NCBI GenBank assembly: GCA_024640405.1
Contig: JAHEFB010000018.1
Coordinates: 1 to 64,000, forward strand
DNA: 64,000 nt
Source: Alphaproteobacteria bacterium
Lineage (GTDB): Bacteria; Pseudomonadota; Alphaproteobacteria; Rhizobiales; Aestuariivirgaceae
Direction of reading: 5' to 3'
Part shown: positions 55,901 through 64,000 of the stretch, piece by piece
Layout: each line of letters starts with the position of its first letter
How positions within the stretch are numbered: position 1 is the stretch's first letter
Notes under the pieces: generated by a model
The model's input: only the letters and a program-made list of their open reading frames with translations
Database searches by the model: none
Told to the model about the DNA's origin: nothing
Position numbers and translations under genes: made by a program

Positions 55901-57703
55901 CTAGTTCTCATCCATCTTGAGCGCGGCGATGAAGGCTGTTTGCGGGATTTCGACGCGGCCGAACTGGCGCATCTTCTTTTTACCTTCCTTCTGCTTGTCT
56001 AAAAGCTTGCGCTTGCGTGATACGTCGCCGCCATAACACTTTGCGGTTACGTCCTTGCGCATGGCGGAAATGGTCTCCCGCGCAATCACCCGGCCACCGA
56101 TTGCGGCTTGAATGGGGATCTTGAACATGTGCCGCGGGATCAGGTCCTTCAGCTTTTCCACCATCGCCCGGCCGCGTTGTTCAGCGCGCGCCTGGTGCAC
56201 GATCATGGCCAGCGCATCCACCGGCTCCTCATTGACCAGTACCTGCATGCGCACCAGGTTGCCCGGCTCATATCCGGTCATCTGGTAATCGAAGCTGGCA
56301 TATCCGCGGGTTACCGATTTCAGCCGGTCATAGAAATCAAACACCACCTCATTGAGCGGCAGTTCATAGATCAGCATGGCGCGCGAGCCGGCATAGGTGA
56401 GTTCCTTTTGCCGGCCGCGCCGGTCCTCACACAGTTTCAGCACCGCGCCGAGATAGTCATCCGGCACCAGAATGGTTGCCTGTATCCACGGTTCGTCAAT
56501 GGTGTCGATGTAGTTGGGCTCGGGCATGTCGGCTGGATTGTGCAGTTCCAGCATGTCGCCCTTGATCTGGTGGATATGGTAGATCACCGACGGCGCGGTG
56601 GTGATCAGGTCGATATTGAATTCGCGCTCCAGCCGGTCGCGCACGATTTCCAGATGCAGCAACCCCAAAAATCCGCAGCGGAACCCGAAACCCAGCGCGG
56701 CGGATGTTTCCATCTCGAACGAGAAGCTGGCATCGTTGAGCCGCAGTTTGCCCATGGCCTCGCGCAGGTCTTCAAACTCGGCCGTATCGACGGGGAAGAA
56801 ACCGGCAAACACCACCGGCTGGGCCGGTTTGAAGCCGGGCAGGGCTTCGGCGCAGGGGCGTTTTTCTTCCGTGACCGTGTCACCGACACGGGTGTCGGCG
56901 ACTTCCTTGATTGCCGCGGTAAAGAAGCCGATTTCACCGGGCCCCAGATCAGCCACCATTTCCTGTTTGGGGCGGAACACGCCGACCCGGTCGACAAGGT
57001 AATTGGCGTCGGTGGACATAAGCTTGATGCGCATGCCCTTCTTCAGCCGTCCGTCGAGAATGCGCACCAGCACGATCACGCCGAGATAGGCGTCGTACCA
57101 GCTGTCCACCAGCAAGGCTTTCAGCGGCTTGTCCGCTTCGCCTTTCGGCGCCGGTAGCCGGTGAACGATCGCTTCCAGCACTTCCTTTATGCCGATGCCG
57201 GTCTTGGCGGAAATTTCCAGCGCGCCGGAGGCGTCCAGTCCGATCACGTCCTCGATCTGCTGACGCACCCGGTCGGGTTCCGCCGCCGGCAGGTCAACCT
57301 TGTTGAGCACCGATACAATCTCATGATCGTTGTCGATGGCCTGGTACACATTGGCCAGTGTCTGGGCTTCCACGCCCTGGGCCGCATCGACCACCAGCAG
57401 CGAGCCTTCCACGGCTGCCAGCGACCGGTTGACCTCGTAGGCAAAGTCAACATGGCCGGGTGTGTCGATCAGGTTCAGTTCGTAGGTCTCGCCATTGTCT
57501 GCCGTATAGTCGAGGCGCACGGTCTGGGCCTTTACGGTAATGCCGCGCTCGCGCTCGATATCCATCGAATCGAGCACCTGTTCCTTCATTTCACGCGCCG
57601 TCAGCCCGCCGCACGTCTGGATCAGCCGGTCGGCCAGCGTGGACTTGCCATGGTCGATATGCGCAACGATGGAAAAATTGCGGATGTGCGAAGTATCTGT
57701 CAT
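55901..57703 (-). CDS. lepA: Elongation factor 4 (LepA)
   Basis: 600 residues from ATG 57703, the standard length; the 12 codons upstream to 57739 were dropped. Translational GTPase with G1 [14 protein letters not shown] (14-27), [25 protein letters not shown], the [13 protein letters not shown] specificity motif, and the LepA-specific C-terminal domain ([20 protein letters not shown]). It acts on stalled or mistranslocated ribosomes. Confidence 0.98.
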   Translation of the reverse strand: MTDTSHIRNFSIVAHIDHGKSTLADRLIQTCGGLTAREMKEQVLDSMDIERERGITVKAQTVRLDYTADNGETYELNLIDTPGHVDFAYEVNRSLAAVEGSLLVVDAAQGVEAQTLANVYQAIDNDHEIVSVLNKVDLPAAEPDRVRQQIEDVIGLDASGALEISAKTGIGIKEVLEAIVHRLPAPKGEADKPLKALLVDSWYDAYLGVIVLVRILDGRLKKGMRIKLMSTDANYLVDRVGVFRPKQEMVADLGPGEIGFFTAAIKEVADTRVGDTVTEEKRPCAEALPGFKPAQPVVFAGFFPVDTAEFEDLREAMGKLRLNDASFSFEMETSAALGFGFRCGFLGLLHLEIVRDRLEREFNIDLITTAPSVIYHIHQIKGDMLELHNPADMPEPNYIDTIDEPWIQATILVPDDYLGAVLKLCEDRRGRQKELTYAGSRAMLIYELPLNEVVFDFYDRLKSVTRGYASFDYQMTGYEPGNLVRMQVLVNEEPVDALAMIVHQARAEQRGRAMVEKLKDLIPRHMFKIPIQAAIGGRVIARETISAMRKDVTAKCYGGDVSRKRKLLDKQKEGKKKMRQFGRVEIPQTAFIAALKMDEN

Positions 57704-57775
57704 GCGCAGGTGTTTGGCAGCAGCCACGTTTGCCGTCAAGCGGTCAATTCGCCCTGATTAGCTACTGGACTGTAA

Positions 57776-57792
57776 TCTGGAATTATTCTAAA
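57776..57792 (+). promoter_or_regulatory. Irr-type iron control element upstream of mbfA
   Basis: TCTGGAATTATTCTAAA is a palindrome around the central T with two mismatches and resembles the ICE motif TTTAGAA-N3-TTCTAAA bound by Irr in Rhizobiales. It lies 50 bases before the mbfA start. Confidence 0.65.
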
Positions 57793-57842
57793 AATGTTGT
57801 CTGATTACCACCTCCGATTCCAGACCAAGAAGACCGCTGATC

Positions 57843-58799
57843 GTGAAACCATTTGCCGACCTGTCCGAAAAAGAAATCCTCGCCCTCGCCATTTCCAGTG
57901 AGGACGACGACGCGCGCACCTATATGGCGTTTGCCAATTCGCTGCAGGAGCAGTATCCGTCATCCGCCCGGGTGTTCATCGACATGGCGGAAGAAGAGCA
58001 CGAACATCGCCGCCGGCTGACTGAATTGTTCCAGACCAAGTTCGGCGACTTCATTCCGTTGATCCGCCGCTCCGATGTAGCCGGTTTCGTAAAGCACAAG
58101 CCCGCATGGCTGATGCAGAAACTGTCGCTTGATGTGGTGCGCAAGCGGGCCGAGGTGATGGAACTGGAGAACTACCGGTTTTACAAGCAGGCCGCCGAGC
58201 GTACGTCCGACGATGACGTTAAAAAGCTGTTGCTTGATCTGGCCGAGGAAGAAAAGGGCCATGAAAACCTGGCTGCAAAGCTGACCGAAAAACACCTTGA
58301 TGTGGACACCAAGCTGGCGGAGGCAGATGCCGAAAAGCAGCTGTTCCTGCTGCAGATCGTGCAGCCTGGCCTTCTCGGCCTTATGGATGGCTCGGTTTCT
58401 ACTCTCGCGCCGTTGTTTGCCGCTGCGTTCGCAACCCACGACACCTGGCAGACGTTTCTGGTGGGCACGGCGGCGTCGATTGGCGCAGGGATCTCGATGG
58501 GCTTTGCCGAAGCACTGTCCGACGATGGCGAACTGACCGGGCGCGGTCACCCGTGGATACGCGGTTCTGCTGCCGGTATCATGACCGCCGTGGGCGGGCT
58601 CGGACACACCTTGCCCTACCTGTTCAACGACTTCTGGACGGCAACAGTGCTCGCCGTGATTATCGTGTTCATCGAGCTGTGGGTGATTTCGTGGATTCGT
58701 TACAAGTACATGGACACGCCATTCCTGCGGGCGGCGTTCCAGATCGCGGTGGGCGGTTTCATCGTCTTCCTGGCCGGCATACTCATAGGCAATGCCTGA
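57843..58799 (+). CDS. mbfA: Membrane-bound ferritin-like iron exporter MbfA
   Basis: 318 residues. The N-terminal half (about 1-160) is a rubrerythrin/ferritin-like helical bundle with di-iron ligands in SSEDDDARTYMAFANSLQEQ, MAEEEHEHRRRL, MELENYRFYKQAAERT and AEEEKGHENLA. The C-terminal half (about 170-318) is a VIT1/CCC1 transporter with GLLGLMDGSVSTLAPLFAAA, MGFAEALSDDGELTGRGHPW and three late helices. MbfA exports iron in Rhizobiales and is repressed by Irr when iron is low. Confidence 0.95.
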   Translation: MKPFADLSEKEILALAISSEDDDARTYMAFANSLQEQYPSSARVFIDMAEEEHEHRRRLTELFQTKFGDFIPLIRRSDVAGFVKHKPAWLMQKLSLDVVRKRAEVMELENYRFYKQAAERTSDDDVKKLLLDLAEEEKGHENLAAKLTEKHLDVDTKLAEADAEKQLFLLQIVQPGLLGLMDGSVSTLAPLFAAAFATHDTWQTFLVGTAASIGAGISMGFAEALSDDGELTGRGHPWIRGSAAGIMTAVGGLGHTLPYLFNDFWTATVLAVIIVFIELWVISWIRYKYMDTPFLRAAFQIAVGGFIVFLAGILIGNA

Positions 58800-58814
58800 C
58801 GAGTTAAACTCTTT

Positions 58815-58965
58815 GTTGCAACCGTTCATGGATCCTCGGCACAGGGCCGAGGATGACAAAAGAGAGTGATGAACGCAAACCCAGGCTGCTGACTTGGGCG
58901 ATGAAATTTACACTGGAACACCCCAAATAGTCATCCTCGGGCTTGTCCCGAGGATCCATCAATTT
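58815..58965. repeat. Pair of palindromic intergenic repeats, second locus
   Basis: gttcatggatcctcggcaca with ggccgaggatgacaaa (about 58825-58860) and gtcatcctcgggcttgtccc with gaggatcca (about 58930-58960) are in opposite orientations, as at 28221-28320. They lie between the convergent ends of mbfA and the DUF3750 gene and could terminate both. Confidence 0.7.
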
Positions 58966-58968
58966 CAC

Positions 58969-59715
58969 CTACCGTATGCCGATCTTGCCCAGTGCCGGCA
59001 GTTTGATAGCCAGATCGTCGAAATCCACACCGATAGTTGAACCGAAGAAATGCAGTTCAATGCCTTCGCGTGCGCTTATGCCGGCACCGATCAGACCGTT
59101 ATAGGATATCTGATACCCTGAGCCTGATGGCATGGGGGCGGTCTGGACGCCCGGGCCCAGCCAGTCCTTGCCGACGCCCGCCGGGTCAAGCTCTGCACCG
59201 AGTTCCGGCACCTGGCGAGCAATGCTGGCAACAAAGGTGTTCGAATTCGGTCCGGGCCATACGACATACTGGCCCGGTGTCGACCATTGATAATTTCGCG
59301 CTGCGGCAACGACTTTGGGGATCAGTGCCTGGGCCTCGGCACCGCGCACCTGATGCACGATAAACGGCTCGCTGGAATACCAACGGCCATCAGCCGCATA
59401 GGCGTTCCGGCGCACCGGCGTTCCCCAACCAACGACTTCAAACCGTTCGTATCTGGCAGCACCCGCCGGTTTGACCACCACCCAGTGATGTACGGCAAAA
59501 ATGCCTTTCCAGCGCCCGGACCGGCCCGCCATGATGTATATGGCGGCGGGATTGTCATCGGCGGCTTTGGGCAATAGACCGGAAGATGACCAGTCTGCGG
59601 TATTCCAGCTTCGTGGCCAGCCCTTGGCATAGGAATAGGCCGCGCCCGCCGCAACCGGCAGCGCAATCAGCAGAACCACAAACATCGAAGTAAATTTGAA
59701 CAGTCGCCGAATCAT
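58969..59715 (-). CDS. DUF3750 domain-containing protein
   Basis: 248 residues. An N-terminal hydrophobic segment (about 10-30) is a signal anchor. The conserved blocks are AIYIMAGRSGRWKGIFAVHH, WVVVKPAGAARYERFEVVGW, GQYVVWPGPNSNTFVASIAR and a late GYQISYNGLIGAGISAREGI. These define DUF3750, a periplasmic or membrane-tethered family with no known activity; the invariant His, Trp and Asn in these blocks hint at an enzyme. Confidence 0.88.
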   Translation of the reverse strand: MIRRLFKFTSMFVVLLIALPVAAGAAYSYAKGWPRSWNTADWSSSGLLPKAADDNPAAIYIMAGRSGRWKGIFAVHHWVVVKPAGAARYERFEVVGWGTPVRRNAYAADGRWYSSEPFIVHQVRGAEAQALIPKVVAAARNYQWSTPGQYVVWPGPNSNTFVASIARQVPELGAELDPAGVGKDWLGPGVQTAPMPSGSGYQISYNGLIGAGISAREGIELHFFGSTIGVDFDDLAIKLPALGKIGIR

Positions 59716-60012
59716 GAAGCCGACTGGACATCTTTATTGCGGCTTAACTTGGGCGGACCAATAGCGACCGGGGATCAGACCCGGCGACTGGAAAAACCCC
59801 AAACGGCTGCTGCGCGGACGGACCGGGCATGTGGGTTTACGGCCGTTCCGCTTGGAATCCAGATCGTTTCCACCGGCAGTTTCATTTGGAGAACAGCCTG
59901 AAATCCAGTCAAGATTGTCTTTCTAGAGAAGAGTTGGACAGGACCGGCGAAAATCGATACGAATTCGAGATGTTTTGGCCGGAGTATTCGTCTGGTTCTG
60001 GGAGTTTGCAGT

Positions 60013-61557
60013 ATGCCGGAGGCTTTAACAGACCAGCCCGTTGAAATGGCAATCCGGGACTGGATCGAGGAATGTGCTTCCACCCATCCCGATGCACCGG
60101 CACTGCTGGACATCTCTGGTTCGACAATAGTGAGTTTCGCAGAGCTGGCCAGGCAGACAGGTGCTCTTGCCGAAGAGTTTCGGGAGATCGGTATCGGCCG
60201 GAAAACAAGGGTCGCGGTTTGTCTGGTGGACGGACCGGAAGCCTTGATAATCCTTTTGTCGCTGATGAGCATCACCGCCGTGCTGCCTATCCACCCGACG
60301 GCAGCCGTGGAACCTGTCGAAGCGCTCGTCGAAAAACTGGGCATCTCGGTTGTCGTGGGTGGCCAGCGTCCGGCCTCGGCGGCATGGAAGGTCGCGGAAG
60401 CCCGCCGCCTGGTTTATGTCGAAGTTGAAAGCAATCCGTCGCGAACGGGAGGTATCCGGCTTACGCCGCATCGCGCGGTTTCAGCGCCGTCACGGGACAA
60501 GGCCGGGCTCGACGACGTCGCGTTGTACATAACGACGTCGGGGACAACGGGCAGCTCATCGATAGTTGCAATTACGCAACGCAGTCTCGACCGCAACGTC
60601 GCGACACACGGCGCACTTAACGGGTATGGACCAGGCACCCGTGCAGTTTGTGTGATGAGTTTCGTCTATGCCTTCGCCTATGTGCGTGCCTCGCTTCCGA
60701 TGCTTCGGTTTGGCGGCGCAGTGGCCGTGGCCCCGGGATACCGCTTCGCCGACATCCGGCAATGCTGTGAGAAATTCAGACCGACCTGCATGGCCGCCAC
60801 TCCGACGATTCTCCAGAAACTCATTGCGGACGCCGAGGCCAGGCGCTGGCAACCGGAACCGGTCGTACTTGGCAGGTTCCATGCCACGGGCGAAGTAATT
60901 CCCGATACTCTGCGCCCTCGACTGCGCGACATATTCGGTGCAGTTCTTGGCACCAACTACGGGATGACCGAGGTGTCGCCGCAAGTGGCCGTATGTCATC
61001 CGGATGACCAGTTTGCGTTTGGCGCGGTCGGCAAGGTTGTATCTCCATGGCTGGTCGACACTGTTGGCGACGATGGCGCGGTGTTGCCCGCAGGCAGCAT
61101 TGGGCGCATCGCACTGCGGGGTGGTTACGTGAACAAGATAGTCGGTATGGGAAAGGAAACTCGTTTTGACGAATCCGGGCGCTTCCTGACCGGGGATCGC
61201 GGCTACGTCGACGAAACAGGGGTACTGTACATCGCTGGCCGTGCCGACGAAGTCATCAATCGCGGCGGCGAAAAGATTGATCCCAAGGTGATCGAGCGGG
61301 CGCTGGAGCGTGACCCCGATGTAATTCGGGCGGCGGCATTTGGTTTGCCCGATACCAGACTTGGCCAAAAAATTATTGCCCTGGTCATTCTGCGGGAAGG
61401 TGCAACCCGGAACGCCAGGGAAATTCGCGAATCTGCCGGTGCATGGATCACCGGGTGGGGGATGCCTGAGCGAATAATCGTGGTTTCGGAAATCCCGTCA
61501 AACGCCAATGGCAAAGTGTCAAGGCACGAACTTGCGTTGCGGTTTGCAGATGAGTGA
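60013..61557 (+). CDS. Stand-alone adenylation enzyme (AMP-binding) of a two-gene NRPS-like system
   Basis: 514 residues; GGGAG lies 9 bases before ATG 60013. ANL-superfamily motifs are intact: LYITTSGTTGSSSIVAITQR (TSGTTG at 175-180), GTNYGMTEVSPQVAVCHP, LTGDRGYVDETGVLYIAGRA, DEVINRGGEKIDPKVIERAL and the catalytic lysine in SNANGKVSRHEL. It should activate a carboxylic or amino acid as the adenylate and load it onto a carrier. The partner carrier is in the next gene, which overlaps by eight bases. A free acyl-CoA synthetase role is possible, but the coupling favours carrier loading. Substrate unknown. Confidence 0.85.
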   Translation: MPEALTDQPVEMAIRDWIEECASTHPDAPALLDISGSTIVSFAELARQTGALAEEFREIGIGRKTRVAVCLVDGPEALIILLSLMSITAVLPIHPTAAVEPVEALVEKLGISVVVGGQRPASAAWKVAEARRLVYVEVESNPSRTGGIRLTPHRAVSAPSRDKAGLDDVALYITTSGTTGSSSIVAITQRSLDRNVATHGALNGYGPGTRAVCVMSFVYAFAYVRASLPMLRFGGAVAVAPGYRFADIRQCCEKFRPTCMAATPTILQKLIADAEARRWQPEPVVLGRFHATGEVIPDTLRPRLRDIFGAVLGTNYGMTEVSPQVAVCHPDDQFAFGAVGKVVSPWLVDTVGDDGAVLPAGSIGRIALRGGYVNKIVGMGKETRFDESGRFLTGDRGYVDETGVLYIAGRADEVINRGGEKIDPKVIERALERDPDVIRAAAFGLPDTRLGQKIIALVILREGATRNAREIRESAGAWITGWGMPERIIVVSEIPSNANGKVSRHELALRFADE

Positions 61558-63343
61558 GGTCAACGCTATTTCTTCAACCTCTGGAGATGCCGAAGCGGTC
61601 GAGGCAGAACTGCTTGCGACGTTTCGACGGTCACTTGGACGGCCGGATTTCGAAGCATGTGATGGATTCCTCGATTCAGGCGGCGATTCACTGACTGTAA
61701 TCGAAACCATTCTGCACATAGAAAAATCGTATGGTGTTACACTGTCTGCGGCTGAGTTCATGGCACTCGACACGGCGCAGAGTCTCGCACGACACATCGT
61801 GTCCCGGATGCATGAACATGAACCCGGGCCACACGCTGAGCATGAAGCTGTCACCAGGCAACACACAATGCTTTCAGTTGTGCAGGAAGGGGAACGTCCT
61901 CATCCTCTGGTCTGCGCGTACGGTTTACACGGCGCTGCGGCGTACGCTATTCCACTGGCAGGCATGCTGCCGAGCGACCAGCCTGTGGCCGCCCTGCAAA
62001 ACCGGACAATCCGGGTGCTGGGTGACGGAAAGCCGTCGTTCCGCGAAACGGAAAGGAATACTGCCAGGAGCATTCTCAATGAATATGCGGACCGCCCGTG
62101 TGCATTGTTGGGTTTTTCGCTCGGCGCTCATGTCGCGCTGGCGGTCGGCCACGAGCTAGCGGAATGCGGGTCCCCACCTGCTCTTATTGTTGTACTGGAC
62201 GATGAGGCCGACCTCGACCGACGGCAGTTTGGCGTGCTTCAACAGGATATTGATCCGGCAAACATCGCAGATGCCAATGGGTATATTGCGAAATGCTCAC
62301 CCGCGGAACCCATCGCTACGCGTCTGGTCTACTTTCGTTCAACTGATAACGACGCTTACTACCGTTCCGACCCTACCAGTGGATGGGGAGAGATCGCGAC
62401 CGGTGGCGTCAGATATTTTGACGTATCTGCCAGCCATCACGAAATTGTGCAAGAATGTGGATTGCACCAAATCGCCTCGAGACTTTCCGAGGAAATCGCT
62501 GCCCCCTGTCAAAACGCTCCACGGCCAGGCGAGGCGCAAATCCTGCGTTTCGAGGCGCGCCGGGCTTCGCGCGAGGGCAACCTTGCAAAGGAACTTGAGT
62601 GCCTGAACCGGGTGATAGAGAAAGACAAGGAACAACCCGCCTGGTTGTATGCCAACCTGGCGGAGGCATTGTTCCAGAAAGGCGAGACTTCCGCAGCTTT
62701 GTCTGCCCTCTCAAAGGCACGCTTTCAGGAAAAATGGCAACTGACGCTGGATCTTCGATTTCTCGGAGAAATCAAGCGGCGAGGCCTTAAAGCGGAACGC
62801 GAGGAATTATTGCGGCGACTTTCGGCAGTTGCATCCGACCACCCGTCTGTGCACGAGCAGAAAGCACTAGCTTATTTCGAGTTCGATCATTTGAAAGAGT
62901 GCCAGCTCGAGCTATCGGCGGGACTTGCCATGCAGCCATGGCACCCTGGTTTGTCTCGCCTTCTTGTCCGATACTTGCGTCGCATCAAGGATTGGCCGGA
63001 ACTGATACATGTGACTGAGCGACTGGTCGAACACTTCCCGAATGCTGCTGTATTCAGGACCGCCCTTATTGCTGCGTATACTGAAATCGGGTCTCCGTAC
63101 CATGCCGTGAGGTTTCACGATGCTATCGTCTCTAAAGTACGACCAGATTTTGATGAATTGATTGCACTTGGCAACGCCATGTTTCGCTGCGGCTGCATTG
63201 CTGCAGCCCTTGAGGTTGCCGAGCTTGCTGCACGGACACAACCTTCACGTCCAGGTGCTCAATTCCTGCGGGCCGAATGCCTGGATGGGCTCGGTCTTCT
63301 GGCAGAAGCTGCAGCCGCAAGAAAACACGCGAACGACATGTGA
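61550..63343 (+). CDS. Carrier protein-thioesterase-TPR fusion
   Basis: 597 residues from ATG 61550. The carrier domain (about 12-90) has the phosphopantetheine serine S47 in CDGFLDSGGDSLTVIETIL. A type I thioesterase domain follows (about 115-320): nucleophile S190 in ALLGFSLGAHVALAVG, acid D217/D218 in VVLDDEADLD, and H296/H297 in FDVSASHHEIVQECG. The rest (about 335-597) is helical TPR-like (EGNLAKELECLNRVIEKDKE, WLYANLAEALFQKGETSAAL). Carrier plus thioesterase fits the end of an NRPS line, but there is no condensation domain, and a TPR tail is unusual. The start overlaps the adenylation gene, so the two are made together. Confidence 0.85.
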   Translation: MSEVNAISSTSGDAEAVEAELLATFRRSLGRPDFEACDGFLDSGGDSLTVIETILHIEKSYGVTLSAAEFMALDTAQSLARHIVSRMHEHEPGPHAEHEAVTRQHTMLSVVQEGERPHPLVCAYGLHGAAAYAIPLAGMLPSDQPVAALQNRTIRVLGDGKPSFRETERNTARSILNEYADRPCALLGFSLGAHVALAVGHELAECGSPPALIVVLDDEADLDRRQFGVLQQDIDPANIADANGYIAKCSPAEPIATRLVYFRSTDNDAYYRSDPTSGWGEIATGGVRYFDVSASHHEIVQECGLHQIASRLSEEIAAPCQNAPRPGEAQILRFEARRASREGNLAKELECLNRVIEKDKEQPAWLYANLAEALFQKGETSAALSALSKARFQEKWQLTLDLRFLGEIKRRGLKAEREELLRRLSAVASDHPSVHEQKALAYFEFDHLKECQLELSAGLAMQPWHPGLSRLLVRYLRRIKDWPELIHVTERLVEHFPNAAVFRTALIAAYTEIGSPYHAVRFHDAIVSKVRPDFDELIALGNAMFRCGCIAAALEVAELAARTQPSRPGAQFLRAECLDGLGLLAEAAAARKHANDM

Positions 63344-63636
63344 GCCTGTTTGTTGCGGTTGATGTCTGAGTATATCTGCAAAGGCATGCCCTCGGGCATT
63401 GCTTCGGTGGGCCAAATCCACTCATCGGCGTTGTTGCGATGCTTGCCCGATACACTGCATCGCGCTTCACTTTGCGCCTAGCCGAATGAACTGATTTGAT
63501 CCACCGAAGGTCGGTTTTCTGGGCCCGCTGGACAGCGTTGCGGCGTCCTTGTGGTCAACCAGACCACGGCGGAAACCGCGCCTTGCCAGCGAAAACAGAA
63601 AACCGGTCAAACGATTCTATCTGGGCGAAAGTTGCT

Positions 63637-64000
63637 CTATACACCCAGGTAGCGGTGCTGGACATCTTCAGCCCTGGAGAGCTGCTCGGATGTACCGGAC
63701 CAGACAACCTGTCCCTTTTCGACAATGAAATGCCGGTCCGCCAGTTTCAAAAGGTCTTTGAGGTTCTTGTCGACGACCAGAATGGACAAACCACTCTGGC
63801 GGATATCGGCAAGAGCTGCCCAGATTTTCTCGCGGATCAGAGGGGCAAGTCCTTCGGTGGCTTCATCGAGAACGAGGAGACGCGGGTTGGTCATCAGCGC
63901 CCGGCCAATGGCCAGCATCTGCTGTTCACCACCTGAAAGAAGATTGCCCATCGACGTTGCCCGTTGCTCCAGCTCGGGAAACATTGCGTACACTTTTTCA
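63637..64000 (-). CDS. ABC transporter ATP-binding protein, LivF type (cut by window edge)
   Basis: Only the C-terminal 121 residues are here; the reading frame stays open through 64000, so the start and Walker A lie beyond the window. The visible parts are LLSGGEQQMLAIGRALMTNP (signature), LLVLDEATEGLAPLIREKIW (Walker B, with DEA in place of the more common DEP), and an altered H-loop region ILVVDKNLKDLLKLADRHFI, in which Lys stands where LivF proteins usually have His or Gln. It belongs to the branched-chain amino acid/urea-type ABC family. Confidence 0.88.
   Translation of the reverse strand, partial: EKVYAMFPELEQRATSMGNLLSGGEQQMLAIGRALMTNPRLLVLDEATEGLAPLIREKIWAALADIRQSGLSILVVDKNLKDLLKLADRHFIVEKGQVVWSGTSEQLSRAEDVQHRYLGV

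Overview
The window reads as the chromosome of an alphaproteobacterium, most likely in the Hyphomicrobiales (Rhizobiales) or a close relative. Reasons: a gcrA gene with a CtrA-type box and GANTC sites upstream, a tRNA-His that lacks the encoded G-1 and carries A73, the murA-DUF2948-hisD-UPF0262 gene order, mbfA with an Irr-type iron box, a PstA with a long N-terminal extension, and TAXI-type TRAP transport. Most of the DNA is fairly GC-rich and tightly packed. I found no CRISPR array, rRNA, replication origin or complete insertion sequence. All calls come from reading the sequence; no database search was run.

Layout. 1-2090 is accessory: a secreted VPLPA-CTERM protein whose sorting tail is out of frame, then two coupled small genes ending at the 3' side of tRNA-Phe. 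2302-7787 is a minus-strand housekeeping run (small basic protein, murA, DUF2948, hisD, UPF0262, LMW phosphatase, maf, yacG). 7933-18257 holds tRNA-Thr, trkH, a membrane-anchored nuclease, moaE, an AsmA protein, acetoacetyl-CoA ligase, a nucleotidyltransferase-like protein and a multi-PAS histidine kinase. 18533-27936 has tRNA-His, a TRAP-TAXI transporter with two paralogous binding proteins around one permease and a Usp, then glycerate 2-kinase, OtnK and a PfkB kinase, which suggests uptake and phosphorylation of a small organic acid. 27992-35509 contains a MITE-like repeat, a radical SAM protein, tRNA-Gly, a periplasmic binding protein, hydrolases and a Crp/Fnr regulator.

35529-43589 is a complete phosphate regulon (phoR, triple Pho box, pstSCAB, phoU, phoB). 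43874-48128 is gcrA divergent from argD-argF-hslO, with a structured intergenic region. 48129-52846 looks like an inserted island with different base composition (63-aa protein, BTAD/TolB/TPR regulator, outer-membrane-like protein) between hslO and argE/apaG. 54625-59715 has a dCTP deaminase-like gene, lepA, mbfA and DUF3750, separated by dispersed palindromic repeats. 60013-63343 is a compact two-gene NRPS-like system: a free-standing adenylation enzyme overlapping a carrier-thioesterase-TPR protein, with no condensation domain. This is the best candidate for an undescribed system here. The right edge cuts a LivF-type ABC ATPase.

Regulation visible in the sequence: a three-unit Pho box before pstS, an Irr-type box before mbfA, a CtrA box and GANTC sites before gcrA, duplicated leaders before both TAXI binding proteins, and intrinsic terminators inside the TRAP operon and after gcrA.
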